Assembly: GCA_019638255.1 (NCBI GenBank)
Contig: JAHBUD010000001.1
Location: 1,302,001-1,366,000 of the forward strand
Direction of reading: 5' to 3'
Source of the DNA: Cyclobacteriaceae bacterium
Lineage (GTDB): Bacteria; Bacteroidota; Bacteroidia; Cytophagales; Cyclobacteriaceae
Length of the DNA stretch: 64,000 nt
Shown here: positions 29,132 through 38,600 of the stretch, piece after piece
Layout: every line of letters starts with the position of its first letter
Numbering within the stretch: position 1 is the first letter of the stretch
Notes under the pieces: generated by a model
Told to the model about the DNA's origin: nothing
Databases searched by the model: none
Seen by the model: the letters and a program-made list of their open reading frames with translations, nothing else
Position numbers and translations under genes: made by a program

Positions 29132-29722
29132 TTACGTTTCTTGTTCCAGCCAGTTATTTGAAAACGCCTGGAGTTCCGGATAAAAGATAGAAAACTCCTG
29201 AGTGAATTCGTCATAGTATTTCTTGAGATCTTCTACGGCAAGCTCCATTTTCGAATCGTACTTTGATCGTCTGGCCATGCCTGAAAGCGCGCGCTCAATA
29301 CCTTCCAGCCGGGCATAATTTACCAGCCAGTTTCCTTTGGTCATGTACGGAAGCATGTACTTTACTCCTTCAGGCAAAATCGTATGGAATTCTTCCAGGA
29401 TTAGGTAATTCCGTTCAGCAAAGTCGGGGAGGAACTCTTTATAATAGAGTTCCCAGTTTTTGGCCAGCAGGTGATCGTAAAACATATCGACAATCACAGC
29501 CGAATAATGCCGGTAGGTGGGTCGCAACCGGTTTTTACTGACGGTCACAATCGGGTGACTATCGGTAAACTCATCAATGGCACGATGCAGCGCAATGCCG
29601 CGGGCAATTTCAGGTTCAAATTGTTCCAATAGATTTCTTCCTTTTACAAAATCACCAATGAAGTTGCCCACCATTATTTTCGGGTTGTTGCCTGAGAGGC
29701 TGATATGCGCCAGGAAGTTCAT
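29132..29722 (-). CDS. Acyl carrier protein phosphodiesterase family (AcpH, DUF479)
   Basis: 196 residues starting MNFLAHISLSGNNPKIMVGN. The pattern GNFIGDFVKGR, ALHRAIDEFTDSHP and RHYSAVIVDMFYDHLLA is diagnostic for the AcpH/DUF479 family, HD-like metal enzymes of which the E. coli member removes phosphopantetheine from ACP. The conserved His and Asp residues are present. It is followed closely by the tricorn-like protease gene. Confidence 0.88.
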   Translation of the reverse strand: MNFLAHISLSGNNPKIMVGNFIGDFVKGRNLLEQFEPEIARGIALHRAIDEFTDSHPIVTVSKNRLRPTYRHYSAVIVDMFYDHLLAKNWELYYKEFLPDFAERNYLILEEFHTILPEGVKYMLPYMTKGNWLVNYARLEGIERALSGMARRSKYDSKMELAVEDLKKYYDEFTQEFSIFYPELQAFSNNWLEQET

Positions 29723-29741
29723 GAGGTTAAGTTAATAGTCA

Positions 29742-29804
29742 ATAGTCAATAGTTCATTGTCTGTACAACACTTAATAAACTATTGGCTACGAACTATTGA
29801 CTAT
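29742..29804. repeat. Inverted repeat of the TAGTCAATAG type
   Basis: Two perfect 14-bp arms ATAGTCAATAGTTC (29742-29755) and GAACTATTGACTAT (29791-29804) flank 35 nt; a further partial copy (AAACTATTGGCTAC) lies inside. It occupies the gap between acpH and the TerB gene. It looks like a short interspersed palindromic element; it has no T-tract and no coding. Confidence 0.7.
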
Positions 29805-29847
29805 GGAGGAACATTTCCCCATCTTCCAACATTAAAACTATGCGTGT

Positions 29848-30240
29848 ATGGCCTTATCCCAATTGAAATTACTGGTTAATCTCGCCCGTATTGACGGTGA
29901 CATTGCCGAACGTGAACGAAAGTACATCACCACCATTGGCCTGGCTAACGGGGTGCCCATGGAAGATATAGTGCTGTTGTTCAGTCAGGATCATGAAAAC
30001 GTAGGGTTAATGCATTTGACTGACCAGGAAAAATTCGATTACATCGTCAGTCTTGTTCAGTTGATGAAAATTGATGAGCGATTATACAAGGAGGAGATCA
30101 AGTATTGTTCGGAAGTAGCCGCCCGGTTGGGTTATGATCAAACGGTTATGTTTGACCTGATGTTGCACGTGCGCGAGGAGATGCAACGTAATGAGTTGCT
30201 TGCGCTGAAAAAAATCACCGAAAAATACCTCTCCAAATAA
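29848..30240 (+). CDS. TerB-like protein
   Basis: 130 residues, all helical. The start LSQLKLLVNLARIDGDIAER and the second repeat LVQLMKIDERLYKEEIKYC show the two acidic motifs of the TerB (tellurite resistance) fold, which probably binds divalent metal. In Bacteroidota such stand-alone proteins have no proven link to tellurite. The TPR lipoprotein gene follows after 28 nt. Confidence 0.78.
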   Translation: MALSQLKLLVNLARIDGDIAERERKYITTIGLANGVPMEDIVLLFSQDHENVGLMHLTDQEKFDYIVSLVQLMKIDERLYKEEIKYCSEVAARLGYDQTVMFDLMLHVREEMQRNELLALKKITEKYLSK

Positions 30241-30268
30241 CCCTTGTTTAATATGAATACTAAACTCC

Positions 30269-31201
30269 ATGAATAAAAGAATCTCAACGCTCCTGATCAT
30301 CTTTGCAGCCTGCTCAGCTCCGGAAAAGACAGTTGAACCCGTTCCTGTACTCACCGGGCTTGACGGCAAGCAATACTTTGAACCCGAGCGCAGCGCAGCC
30401 GCACAAGCCAAACTCGACAGCAACCTGAATGTGGCTAAGAAGAATTTTGAAGCTGATCCTTCGGAAGAAAATTACATCTGGTTAGGAAGGAGGGAGGCTT
30501 ATCTATCACATTACCAAGAGGCAATTGAAATTTTCACCCAAGGACTGGAGAAATATCCAAACTCCTACAAACTCTTTCGTCATCGCGGGCATCGGTATAT
30601 TACAATCCGTGATTTCCCAAAGGCGATAGCTGATTTTCAAATGGCTGCATCGTTAATGCCACGTGCGCCACTCGAAATTGAACCGGACGGACAACCCAAC
30701 AAGCTTAATAAGCCTCTATCCAACACCCAGTTTAACGTATGGTATCACTTGGGGCTGGCGCATTATTTAAAAGGAGACTTTGAAAGTGCTGAAAAGGCCT
30801 ACATACAATGTTTAGATGTGTCGGATAATGATGATTTAATTACCGCTACGGCCGATTGGCTGTACATGACATACCGAAGAATGAACAAGCCGGAAGAAGC
30901 AGGAAAAGTGTTGGAGTTGATCCGTGATGACATGAACATCATTGAAAATGATTCGTATCACCTGCGACTTCAAATGTACAAAGGCATGTTGCCACCAGAT
31001 GATTTGTTGAAAGTCAGTGGAAGTAATACGGATATTGACCTGGCATTAGCCACACAAGGGTATGGCGTGGGCAACTGGTATTTGTGTGAAGGCGACACCA
31101 CACGGGCAGTTGAAATATTCAAACAGGTAACAGCAGGAAAGCAGTTTGCTGCTTTTGGTTTTATTGCAGCGGAAGCGGATTTGAACCGCTTGCTGAAATA
31201 A
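30269..31201 (+). CDS. Tetratricopeptide repeat lipoprotein
   Basis: 310 residues. A short lipoprotein signal ends in the lipobox FAAC (Cys15). Several TPR units follow, for example ENYIWLGRREAYLSHYQEAI, YKLFRHRGHRYITIRDFPKA and WYHLGLAHYLKGDFESAEKA. Probably a periplasmic or outer-membrane scaffold; partners unknown. It ends 6 nt before the convergent DUF2911 gene. Confidence 0.82.
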   Translation: MNKRISTLLIIFAACSAPEKTVEPVPVLTGLDGKQYFEPERSAAAQAKLDSNLNVAKKNFEADPSEENYIWLGRREAYLSHYQEAIEIFTQGLEKYPNSYKLFRHRGHRYITIRDFPKAIADFQMAASLMPRAPLEIEPDGQPNKLNKPLSNTQFNVWYHLGLAHYLKGDFESAEKAYIQCLDVSDNDDLITATADWLYMTYRRMNKPEEAGKVLELIRDDMNIIENDSYHLRLQMYKGMLPPDDLLKVSGSNTDIDLALATQGYGVGNWYLCEGDTTRAVEIFKQVTAGKQFAAFGFIAAEADLNRLLK

Positions 31202-31207
31202 AAGAGG

Positions 31208-31783
31208 TTAAAATTTCAACGGAATGTTAATCCTGATTTTCTCCCAACTGATCTGCAAGTTACCTTCTGTATCTGAAACATTTTCGATGGCATACAGTAA
31301 GCGTTCTTGATTTTCTTCTAATCTTTCTGGTGTAACCATGAAACGAAGAACATCCTCACCAGCGTTGTAGTCATCGGCCAAGTGTTGATCCCAATTTTTG
31401 TTTAGGATGAACGTCCAGGTTTCTTCACCGGGTATGGTGAAGATGGCGTACTTACCAGCTGGCACTGACTGCCCATTAATGTTAAAGGCTTTGTTGATTT
31501 CAAAGGAAGTAGCGCGGTGCGCGCCCGTAACCCATAATTCGTTATAGGGAACCAGGCCTCCCCAAATTACCCGACCTTTTGTAACCGGTGCAGTGTACTT
31601 TATGGTGATGTGTGCATCACCAATCATCGCATGGGTTTCTTTAGGAAGACTTTTCTTTACCGTGTCGACTTCAGCGGTTCCGGGCGAAACGGAATGATGC
31701 GCATGATTTTCAGCAGGTTCTTTTTTCGACTGGCAGGCACTGAGTAAGGCTGCAAAACTGACAAGGTAAATTATAAGTCGCAT
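31208..31783 (-). CDS. DUF2911 lipoprotein
   Basis: 191 residues with a lipoprotein signal ending ALLSAC (Cys17). The mature part contains a His-rich stretch (AENHAHHSV) and the DUF2911 core WGGLVPYNELWVTGAHRATS and SVPAGKYAIFTIPGEETW. Function of the family unknown. Here it is the last gene of a copper-efflux cluster and its N-terminal histidines could bind metal, which is inference. Confidence 0.85.
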   Translation of the reverse strand: MRLIIYLVSFAALLSACQSKKEPAENHAHHSVSPGTAEVDTVKKSLPKETHAMIGDAHITIKYTAPVTKGRVIWGGLVPYNELWVTGAHRATSFEINKAFNINGQSVPAGKYAIFTIPGEETWTFILNKNWDQHLADDYNAGEDVLRFMVTPERLEENQERLLYAIENVSDTEGNLQISWEKIRINIPLKF

Positions 31784-31797
31784 GGTATGATGTTTTT

Positions 31798-31826
31798 AGC
31801 GGATGATGCTGAGGGCACCATCCGCT
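31798..31826. repeat. Hairpin between the DUF3347 and DUF2911 genes
   Basis: Stem AGCGGATG / CATCCGCT (31798-31805 with 31819-31826) in the 54-nt gap. There is no T-run on the minus strand after it, so it may stabilise or process the mRNA rather than end it. Confidence 0.45.
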
Positions 31827-31837
31827 GTGATTTATGT

Positions 31838-32335
31838 TTAATTGATGGTTTCCTGCACTGAGCCGCAGCGCAGCATGGATGCTCCGAAGTAAGGATTCAA
31901 GACTTGCTTCTCATCGCTTAACCAAAAAGCACCTTTATCATCAAATGCCATTGGGCAGTATTGTTTGTAAACGGTTAATCCGGCTCCACCTTCTTTGGCT
32001 AAATCGTACATTGAAATAGAAAGCGCCTCAAAAGCTTCACGTTGCTCTTCGATGTTATCGGTTTCTCCAATGGCTAAAATGTACTCATTTAATTGTTCAG
32101 CATAGTTTCCGGTTGAGGCGGCAAGTGCTGTAGCGGCCGACTTAGCTTTGGCTGCATCGTCATTCACCAAGGCATTCTTTACATCAAAGTATCCTGTGAG
32201 TACAACTTTCAGCGCTTCGTTGGTTTCTGTAGAAGCAGTTTGAGTTTGTTCTTCCGTTGAAGCTTTCTCTGTTTTTCCACAGGCTGCCAGGAAAACGGCA
32301 ACTATCGCAATCATTAAAATGGTTTTTGTTTTCAT
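31838..32335 (-). CDS. DUF3347 lipoprotein
   Basis: 165 residues with a lipoprotein signal ending FLAAC (Cys19). The mature part is one DUF3347 domain: KVVLTGYFDVKNALVNDDA at its start and the signature YCPMAFDDKGAFWLSDEK with NPYFGASMLRCG at its end. The same domain forms the tail of the upstream CusB-like protein, and the motif recalls the DUF3347 regions of heavy-metal RND adaptors. The conserved Cys, Met and Asp may bind copper or silver, which is inference. Confidence 0.88.
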   Translation of the reverse strand: MKTKTILMIAIVAVFLAACGKTEKASTEEQTQTASTETNEALKVVLTGYFDVKNALVNDDAAKAKSAATALAASTGNYAEQLNEYILAIGETDNIEEQREAFEALSISMYDLAKEGGAGLTVYKQYCPMAFDDKGAFWLSDEKQVLNPYFGASMLRCGSVQETIN

Positions 32336-32402
32336 TACGTTTATAGTTTTAAATTAAAAGTTTGATTTCTGTTTCAATTAGTATTCAAATCGCTTGGGTC
32401 GT

Positions 32403-34091
32403 TTACCGTTTTCTAAACACTTCCCGGTTTTCGCCACACCTCAACATCGAAGCGCCAAAATACGGATTTTTAATGTCTTCGAATTCGCTTAACCAGTACG
32501 CACCTTTATCGTCAAACGCCATAGGGCAATAGGCACGGTATGCTTTCTCAGCCGAAATTCCGAACAATTGCACCGCTTCAATCAGGTGATCGGAAAGAAG
32601 TTCAAAATCTTTTCTTTGTGATTCCACATCTGTTTTTGTGCTGATGCCTTTGGCTCCTTGTTCCATCGGTTTTAAAAGTGCCATCCATTCGTTATGTGCC
32701 TCTCCATCCAATACTTTCATATCAACCGAATTAAGGGCTTTCAAAACTTCTTTGGCGGCTTCAGCTGCTGTTAGCGGGTTCGATTCTACCAACGCATTTT
32801 TAACCTCGAAGTATTTGTTGGCTACTTCGGTTAGCTGATTGCGAAAGGCTTCGGGTGCCTCCACTGATTTTGTTTCAGGAGCGCTCATCATACTGTAGTT
32901 TCCGCTCAATTGTGCGGAAGCATCAACAGCGAACGCGCCATTGCTTACCACTTCTTCGCCTTCATCCAGTCCGCCTTCAACTATGTATAAATCTTTCATA
33001 CGCGCACCCAAGGTCACCGCCCTTCGTTCAAATGCCGGTGGTGTGCCACCCTGTTTCACGTATACAACGGAGCGTTTACCGGTCCACAACACTGCAGTTG
33101 CCGGAACGACCAATCCTTTTTCTGTGGTTTTTAATTTTGTTTGAAGTGTAGCATTCACCAACATTTCAGGTTTTAACTGATTACCTGTGTTTGGCACCAC
33201 GGCACGCACATCAACCGAACGTGTTTCAGGATTTAATACGGGATTAACATATTGAATGGTGGCGTTAAACGAACTGCCCGGTAAAGCGGGCGTAGTAAAA
33301 CTCAATGTCGATCCGTTTTTAATCCACGGCATGTCGCTTTCATAAGCATCCAGCACTACCCACACACTCGACAGGTTGGCGATTTCCATCAACACACTTC
33401 CTGTTGAAACATAGTCGCCCAGCGCCACCTGGCGTTTTGTCACCACCCCTCCGGTTTCGGCAAATACATCCAATGTGGTGGTAACCTGGCCGGATGCCTC
33501 AATCTGCTCAATCTGCCGGTCGTTTATTTTCCAAAGGCGAAGTTTTTCTTTAGCCGCTTCATAAAGCTGTGGCGAAATGGTGGCCATCTTTTTGGCTTCC
33601 AACAGTTCACGCTGCGCGGTTACCAATTCAGGAGAGTAAACGGTGGCAAGCTTTTCGCCTTTTCGCACTTCCTGTCCTTCAAAATTCACAAACAGTTTTT
33701 CAATACGCCCCGGAAACTTGGCTGTTACTACAGAAAGTTGCTGTTCATTGATTTTTACCTTTCCGGTAAGGGTTAGTTCGTTGGATGCCGAGACTGATTT
33801 CACTTTGGTGGTTTGAATGTTTGCCAGCGCAATGGCCTCAGGGGTCATTTCATGAACATTCGGATTTGATGAACCGCTTGCTGAGGAAACAGGAATAAGA
33901 TCCATGCCGCACAGCGGACATTTACCCGGACCCTGCTGGCGGATTTGCGGATGCATGGAGCAGGTGTACTCGGTGGAGGCTTCCGATGTATGATCGTGTG
34001 ATGCAGATTTTTCGCCTCCAAAGATTAACCAGCCTAATACTAATCCAATTATCAGGATGGTTAGGTTGATGATGATTGATTTATATTTCAT
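32403..34091 (-). CDS. cusB: CusB-type RND efflux periplasmic adaptor with HMBD and DUF3347 domains
   Basis: 562 residues. After an N-terminal membrane anchor (about 7-25) comes a heavy-metal-binding domain with YTCSMHPQIRQQGPGKCPLC and then GMDLIPV (about 42-68). The membrane-fusion part follows (barrel, lipoyl-like and hairpin segments; GRIEKLFVNFEGQEVRKGEK and NGSTLSFTTPALPGSSF). The last 150 residues are a DUF3347 domain ending YCPMAFDDKGAYWLSEFED and NPYFGASMLRCG. It links the inner-membrane pump CusA to the outer-membrane channel. Fused N- and C-terminal metal domains make it longer than E. coli CusB (about 407). Confidence 0.93.
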   Translation of the reverse strand: MKYKSIIINLTILIIGLVLGWLIFGGEKSASHDHTSEASTEYTCSMHPQIRQQGPGKCPLCGMDLIPVSSASGSSNPNVHEMTPEAIALANIQTTKVKSVSASNELTLTGKVKINEQQLSVVTAKFPGRIEKLFVNFEGQEVRKGEKLATVYSPELVTAQRELLEAKKMATISPQLYEAAKEKLRLWKINDRQIEQIEASGQVTTTLDVFAETGGVVTKRQVALGDYVSTGSVLMEIANLSSVWVVLDAYESDMPWIKNGSTLSFTTPALPGSSFNATIQYVNPVLNPETRSVDVRAVVPNTGNQLKPEMLVNATLQTKLKTTEKGLVVPATAVLWTGKRSVVYVKQGGTPPAFERRAVTLGARMKDLYIVEGGLDEGEEVVSNGAFAVDASAQLSGNYSMMSAPETKSVEAPEAFRNQLTEVANKYFEVKNALVESNPLTAAEAAKEVLKALNSVDMKVLDGEAHNEWMALLKPMEQGAKGISTKTDVESQRKDFELLSDHLIEAVQLFGISAEKAYRAYCPMAFDDKGAYWLSEFEDIKNPYFGASMLRCGENREVFRKR

Positions 34092-34132
34092 ATTCTTAAT
34101 TGTTGATACTTATTGATACGTGTATCCGATCG

Positions 34133-35647
34133 TCAGTTTTCGATTCCCATTAGTTTTGTAATTCCCGATACGGTTATATGTTGTTCTGTAATTGAACTAA
34201 CTTGTTGTTGCTGATAATTCAATAGCGTTTGCCGTAGGCGCAAGATTTCTTCCATGCCACCAGTGCCTGTACTGTAAGCGGTAGTCATCAGTCGGATGGC
34301 TTGATGGGTAATGGTAATCTGTTCGTTCAGCAATTGCAATTGTCTGTTGTTATTATCATATTCATTCAGCAATTGTTCAAGTTCGTTCAGTAAATCCAGT
34401 TTGGCAGCTTCTTTATTTTGTGAAGCCGACTGATACAAGTATGCTGCTTCTTTCCGTTGCGCTGAGTACTTCTTACGGTAAATGGGCAACGTCATCGTTA
34501 CCATAGGCATAAACATATTATCGCCACCCATATTTTCCATTAGCATTTCATCATAACGCGGGCGGAATACCATGTACGACAAACCCACACCAATCATCGG
34601 GCGCCCCATTAGTGTTGCCATACGCTGCTGCGCTTCACGAGCCTTTTCATCCCACGCGTACATCTTAACCATGGGATGGTTTTGAACAACAGAGTCCTGA
34701 ATGATGGAAAGAGATGCCGGTAATTGAACGGATGTTAATGTATCGGCTATAGTAATGGGTTCGGATGTGGAACGATTCAGCAAATTGTTGAAGCGGGTTT
34801 CCAGGGGTTTGCGTGAGGCTTTTAGAATTTCCATTCGTGTTTCCAATTCTTTCATCTGCAGTTGAATGAGCAATACATCCACCATGGAACCAGATGATCC
34901 GCCTTGCATGCCGCCCAAGTTGGAAGATGTGTTGGTTGAGGAAGCCGATGTTGTATTCCTGCCCATGTTCATACCACTCATTCCACCAGAGGTTGTGGTT
35001 GTGGTAGTTGACGTGGGTGTGCTAGTGCTCATGGGATTGGCGCTTCCGCTGGTTCCGGTTTTAAAGCGGGTGAGTGCCAGTTGCTCATATGTTTTCAGTA
35101 TTGCTTTTTCCTGTTCAAGTAATTTCAGGTCCTGGTCGATTTGGTAGAGTTTGAACCAAACACTGCGTACATCATGAAAGAGGTTGATCCTCGCTTCCTG
35201 GAACGAAGCAAACTTCATCTGTGCCATGTAGGTAGCTTCGTTTTTTGCCGCATCTAAAGACCCAAACCACGGAAACATTTGCATGACGGAAATATCAGAA
35301 AGTTGTTGCCCCATGAAGCGCTCCATGTACAATCCTTCTTTGGAGATGAACATGGCAAACGATAACTCAGGATCAGGTAATGTTCCGGCCTGCGGCACTT
35401 TTTCCAGGGCGGAGTAGTATTCGCTGTATTTGGCCTTGAGTGCCGGATTGTTTGCTCCGGCTATTTGTAAATAGTCAGCGATCGATTGTGCTTGCGCAAC
35501 ATGAGCGATGATTATCAAATAAACGACAAACCCTCTTTGTGCACTTAGCGAGAGTCTTTGCGTTCTTTGCGTGAAAAAATTTAACGCAGAGGCCGCAAAG
35601 AATGCGCAGAGGTCGCGGAGTGTATTAATAATTTTTTTTGCTTTCAT
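34133..35647 (-). CDS. cusC: TolC-family outer-membrane efflux protein (CusC-like)
   Basis: 504 residues from the ATG at 35647, chosen because it lies 7 nt after the cusA stop; the frame itself runs further into cusA. The mature protein (from about QSIADYLQIAGANNPALKA) has the two OEP repeats of TolC channels. Two oddities: the first 40 residues before the hydrophobic core VVYLIIIAHVAQA are encoded by an interspersed palindromic repeat, so the signal peptide is abnormally long; and a Thr/Ser/Gly/Met-rich stretch (STSTPTSTTTTTTSGGMSGM and on, about 34880-35050) is inserted in a hairpin region. It is part of the cusA-cusC-cusB run. Confidence 0.88.
   Translation of the reverse strand: MKAKKIINTLRDLCAFFAASALNFFTQRTQRLSLSAQRGFVVYLIIIAHVAQAQSIADYLQIAGANNPALKAKYSEYYSALEKVPQAGTLPDPELSFAMFISKEGLYMERFMGQQLSDISVMQMFPWFGSLDAAKNEATYMAQMKFASFQEARINLFHDVRSVWFKLYQIDQDLKLLEQEKAILKTYEQLALTRFKTGTSGSANPMSTSTPTSTTTTTTSGGMSGMNMGRNTTSASSTNTSSNLGGMQGGSSGSMVDVLLIQLQMKELETRMEILKASRKPLETRFNNLLNRSTSEPITIADTLTSVQLPASLSIIQDSVVQNHPMVKMYAWDEKAREAQQRMATLMGRPMIGVGLSYMVFRPRYDEMLMENMGGDNMFMPMVTMTLPIYRKKYSAQRKEAAYLYQSASQNKEAAKLDLLNELEQLLNEYDNNNRQLQLLNEQITITHQAIRLMTTAYSTGTGGMEEILRLRQTLLNYQQQQVSSITEQHITVSGITKLMGIEN
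35536..35620. repeat. Interspersed palindromic repeat (CTTTGCG / CGCAAAG type)
   Basis: The left half has CTTTGCGTTCTTTGCGTG; the right half has CGCAGAGGCCGCAAAG (35585-35600) and CGCAGAGGTCGCGGAG (35605-35620), roughly an inverted copy around AAAAAATTTAA. This kind of element is usually intergenic in Bacteroidota. Here it lies inside the 5' part of cusC and stays in frame. Confidence 0.65.
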
Positions 35648-35654
35648 GACGATA

Positions 35655-38600
35655 TTAATTGTCAGTTTTAATTTTCCTTTCTTCATTCCACGAGTACAGT
35701 ACCGGAACAATAAACAGCGTAATCAACGCCACCACCATTCCTCCAAATGTTGGGATGGCCATTGGTATCATAATGTCAGATCCTCTTCCGGATGAGGTAA
35801 GCACCGGAAGAAGTGCCAGCAACGTTGTTGCGGTGGTCATTAAACAAGGGCGTACCCTGCGCATGCCGGCTTCGAGTACAGCTTTACGCACTTCAGCAAC
35901 ATTTTCGGGTTTGTGTTTCTGTAAGCTTTGGGTTAGGTAAGTACCAATTACAACACCATCATCCGTGGCAATACCGAACAACGCGATGAAGCCTACCCAT
36001 ACGGCAACGCTCAGGTTGAATGTGCGCATTTGAAACAGTTCGCGGAAGTTTGTTCCCAGGAAGCTGAAGTCCATAAACCAATCCTGTCCGTATAGCCACA
36101 ACATCATAAAGCCTCCGGCAAACGTCATGGCGATGGCGGAGAATATAAATAGAGAAGTAGCTACCGACCGGAACTGGAAATACAAAATCAAAAAGATGAC
36201 CATCAGCGAAAGCGGTATCACAATGCTCAATCGTTTTTCTGCACGCAGCTGATTTTCATAGCTGCCGGAGAATTTATAACTCACACCTGCAGGAACGATC
36301 AGTTCTCCAGCTTTAATTTTTTCATTTAAAAAGCGTTGCGCTTCTTCCACTACCGATACTTCAGCATAGCCATCCTTCTTATCAAGCAACACATAACCCA
36401 CCAAGAAGGAATCTTCCCCGCGAATCATCATCGGACCGGGACGGTACACGATGTTGGCAATTTCACTTAAGGGAATTTGCGCCCCGGTTGGTGTGGCAAT
36501 AAAAATCTTACTGATCGATTCCGGATCGCTACGCCACTCGCGCGCATAGCGTGCACGAATCGAATATCGCTCACGCCCCTCAACGGTGGTGGTCATGCCC
36601 ATGCCACCCAACGCCACTTCAATGTATTCCTGCACATCCACTACGTTGAGTCCGTAGCGTGCCATAGCCTTGCGGTCAAGATCAATTTCCATGTAGGGTT
36701 TTCCTAATGACCGATCGGCATACACAGCTTCCGGTTTTACCGAGGGCACTTCTTTCAATTGTTTTTCAAGCTCCAGACTGAACGACTCAATGGTTTTTAA
36801 ATCCGGGCCGTATACTTTTAATCCCATGGGTGCACGCATGCCGGTTTGTAGCATCACCAATCGTGTTTCAATGGGTTGAAGTTTTGGTGCAGACGTAACA
36901 CCGGGTATGTTCGCAACTTTTACAATCTCGTCCCAGATGTCATTCGGATTCTTGATATGATCCCGCCACTGACGGAAATATTCACCGGAGTTATCTTCGA
37001 TCAGGTTGCCTTTTTCATCCCGGATAAAAGTTCCATCATCATCAACCTGAAAGCGTAGTTTTCTACCATTAACATCCGTGATGTATTCTGATTTATACAG
37101 AATCACATTTTCATACATCGACATTGGTGCCGGATCCAATGCAGTTTCGGCACGGCCGGCTTTCCCTACCACCATCTCCACTTCGGGGATGGCTGTTACC
37201 AGCATGTCGAGTTGTTGTAGTACTTGTTTGTTTGCTTCTACTCCTGCGTGAGGCATGGATGTCGGCATTAAAAGGAAAGCGCCTTCATCCAATGAGGGCA
37301 TAAACTCTTTGCCCATTCCCGGAAAAGTATGGGATAATGAACTCCACACAGAAGTGGTACGGATGTTCCAGCCGATGGCATCAAAACCTTTTTCTACAAA
37401 CCCAAACACCTTGCTGAAGCCGAGCATAATGTTCAGGCCGAGCAGCATGATGAAAGCAGGGATCAGTAAAAATTTTACTTTGTTATTTAAACACCAGGTG
37501 AGGATGCGTGGGTAGAACCGAATAAAAATGGAGAAGCCACCCAGCACCAGGCCAATGATAAGCAGAATGAAAATGAAATTCAGAATAATACTGTTGTGCA
37601 CACCCAATGGTAACCACGTAGTGGCCAGCAACCAGGAGACGGCAGCAACGGATATCGCCACGGTAATGGTTTCATGATAACGGGAATACTTTTCCGGATA
37701 AACGTGATCCAACAGGTTATTGATCGCGAACATCATCAACGCGATTCCCGCCCAAGGCAGGTATGCAATGGCAACGTACAATCCGGCTAACGCCAACAGG
37801 CCATTGCCGATCAGCCTGAATTTACCCGTACTGGTTTTCCAGCCAAACACCCAATGCGAAAAGGCGGGCATGATAATGAGTGTAAAAATCAATGCGGCTA
37901 CCAGTGCAAACGTTTTGGTGTAGGCCAGCGGTCCAAATAATTTTCCTTCCGCAGCCTGAAGAGTAAACACAGGAAGAAAACTTACAATGGTGGTGGATAC
38001 AGCGGTGATGATGGCAGATGAAACTTCAGAAACAGCGTTGTAAACTGTGGTTAATAACGATTGCTCCTTGGGAGCCTCTTCCAGGTGCTTCAATACGTTT
38101 TCGTTCAGGATGATACCCAAATCCACCATCGTACCAATCGCGATGGCAATTCCTGAAAGGGCAACAATGTTCGCATCCACATGAAAGTATTTCATGAAGA
38201 TGAAGCACATCAGCACCGCTAACGGAAGCAAAGCAGAGATTAGAAACGAGGCCCGCAGGTTATACACCATCACGATGATGACAATGATCGTAATCAGGAT
38301 TTGTAACGTGATGGCATCGTTCAGTGTTCCCAGGGTTTCATAGATCAGTTGTGTGCGATCGTAAAAGGGAACGATGGTTACTTTTGAAGTTCTGCCATCA
38401 TCCAGTTTTTTGGACGGAAGGCCCTGGGAGATTTCGTTGATTTTTTCTTTAACGTTATTGATTACAGCAAGCGGGTTGTCACCATAACGTGCTACCACTA
38501 CTCCACCAACGGCTTCGGCTCCGCTCTTATCTAAAATCCCTAACATGGAGCGGTCAGCAGGACCGATGGTAACGCGTGCAATGTCTTTGATGCGTACAGG

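Noticed and set aside
35648..35710. Upstream extension of cusC overlapping the end of cusA
   Set aside because: The extra 21 residues overlap cusA in another frame and are not signal-like; the ATG at 35647 lies just after the cusA stop.
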